Shown piece after piece: positions 5,788-6,474 of a stretch of 6,474 bases of DNA. The translations under genes were made by a program, and so were the position numbers. The notes under the pieces are model-generated. The model was not told where the DNA came from, did no database searches, and saw only the letters and a program-made list of their open reading frames with translations. Position 1 is the first letter of the stretch, and the number at the start of each line of letters is the position of its first letter. The stretch covers positions 1-6,474 of the forward strand of contig RFTM01000101.1 in assembly GCA_009923475.1 (NCBI GenBank), written 5' to 3'. The stretch comes from Gammaproteobacteria bacterium (GTDB lineage: Bacteria > Pseudomonadota > Gammaproteobacteria > Steroidobacterales > Steroidobacteraceae).

Positions 5788-5841
5788 TCTGAAAAATTCC
5801 TTAAGATCTTGATATTTAGGGCTCTTGAAAGGCCGCGAATT

Positions 5842-6474
5842 CTACTCGCTGGCCTGCCGCGCGACAAGTCGCTTGGGCGCGACGCGACCGGGGCCCGAGA
5901 CCGCCCCCAAGCCGAGGAACCGCCCCTTGCTCCCCCGCAGCCGGACCCGCTGACCGGTGGCCCAGTCGGCCGTGGGGACGGCGACAGGCTGCCCGTGCAA
6001 GAGGCGCCGCTCGCCCTCCGCGTCGAGATCGACCGCCGGCAGGTGCCCCAAGGCCTCGTCGGGCGACAACCAGGGCAGCGAGGCGAGGTCCCCCGCTGCC
6101 GCTGCGGCCTCGAGGGCCTCGAGGGTCACGAGACCGGCCGGATCGAAGGGCTCGACCCGCTCGCGGCGCAGCAAGGCCACATGCCCTACCGTCCCGAGCG
6201 CACGGGCGAGGTCCTCGGCCAGGACCCGCACATAGGTCCCCTTGCCGCAGGTCACGCGGCAGTCGAGCGTAGCCGGCAGCCCGCCGGCGTCGTTCCCGAG
6301 GGCCAACAGGTCCAGCTCATCGATGTGGATGGTCCGCGGCTCGCGCGCCACCACCTGCCCGGCGCGGGCGAGCTTGTAGAGCGGCTGACCGCCCTGCTTG
6401 ATGGCCGAGTACATCGGCGGCACCTGGCGCGTATCGCCGAGGAAGCCGCGCATCGCCTCGCGCACCGCCGCGGC
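5842..6474 (-). CDS. truB: tRNA pseudouridine(55) synthase TruB, C-terminal part (runs off the window)
   Basis: TruB converts U55 of the T-loop to pseudouridine in nearly all tRNAs and also acts as a tRNA folding chaperone. About 210 C-terminal residues are present, and the frame is open at the right edge. The N terminus with the catalytic Asp of the GxLDxxATG motif lies outside. The visible family motifs come in order. First is RGFLGDTRQVPPMYSAIK, then LYKLARAGQ, corresponding to E. coli 'IPSMYSALK' and 'LYEYARQG'. CGKGTYVRVLAEDLA follows (E. coli 'CSKGTYIRT'), then LRRERVEPF. A C-terminal PUA-like domain ends GRFLGLGAVSGPGRVAPKRLV, close to E. coli 'GRVAPRRLV'. The stop is TAG at 5844-5842. 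The GTG at 6465 is an internal valine, not the start. The gene lies 54 bases upstream of rpsO in the conserved (nusA-infB-rbfA-)truB-rpsO-pnp order; the first three would be expected to the right of the window. Confidence 0.96.
   Translation of the reverse strand, partial: AAAVREAMRGFLGDTRQVPPMYSAIKQGGQPLYKLARAGQVVAREPRTIHIDELDLLALGNDAGGLPATLDCRVTCGKGTYVRVLAEDLARALGTVGHVALLRRERVEPFDPAGLVTLEALEAAAAAGDLASLPWLSPDEALGHLPAVDLDAEGERRLLHGQPVAVPTADWATGQRVRLRGSKGRFLGLGAVSGPGRVAPKRLVARQASE

Noticed and set aside
5803..5810. Perfect 8-base palindrome AAGATCTT in the rpsO leader as an operator
   Set aside because: Too short to stand out by itself; no second site or known regulator pattern is visible. 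It may simply be part of the A/T-rich leader.
5788..5841. rpsO promoter in the truB-rpsO gap
   Set aside because: TAAATA (5818-5813) could be a -10, but no acceptable -35 lies at 16-18 bases, so I did not list it as a feature.
1..6474. Mobile element, phage, CRISPR, toxin-antitoxin or defence system
   Set aside because: No transposase, integrase, terminal inverted repeats, spaced direct repeats or small paired genes are visible; apart from the junction all DNA is accounted for by conserved housekeeping genes.

Overview
The window reads as chromosomal DNA from a high-GC gammaproteobacterium. The order truB-rpsO-pnp, the dksA-gluQ pair, a short-form (unimodular) QueF and a canonical SMC rather than MukB argue against Enterobacterales and fit lineages such as Xanthomonadales, Nevskiales or Steroidobacterales. 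The order cannot be fixed from this sequence. GC is high throughout and coding density is near-complete. I see no mobile element, CRISPR array, tRNA or rRNA.

Layout, left to right. (1) At 1-~295 (+) lie the last residues of a DppC/OppC-type peptide ABC permease and, overlapping it by ATGA, the first ~80 residues of its ATP-binding partner. (2) At ~293-1126 (-) lie the first ~278 residues of the chromosome condensation ATPase SMC. Both proteins stop resembling their families at the same place, about 265-300, so two broken genes meet head-on. This is an assembly chimera or a real rearrangement, and it is the main anomaly of the window. (3) At 1151-3309 (+) lie queF, a dksA-family regulator and gluQ. 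(4) At 3352-6474 (-) lie truB (partial), rpsO and pnp in the classic order, convergent with gluQ.

Functionally, QueF makes preQ1, a queuosine precursor. GluQ-RS adds glutamate to queuosine in tRNA(Asp), so two steps of one tRNA-modification pathway flank dksA. TruB (tRNA pseudouridine 55), S15 (small ribosomal subunit) and PNPase (RNA decay) form the usual translation and RNA-turnover cluster. A strong hairpin with a short T-run lies between rpsO and pnp, as expected for the rpsO terminator. The DksA-like protein is the most unusual intact gene: it carries a ~130-residue Lys/Ala/Pro tail, and two of the four zinc-finger cysteines are replaced.

I found no convincing evidence of a novel multi-gene system. 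The best leads are the junction near 265-300, the DksA variant, and the tight divergent smc/queF start region.
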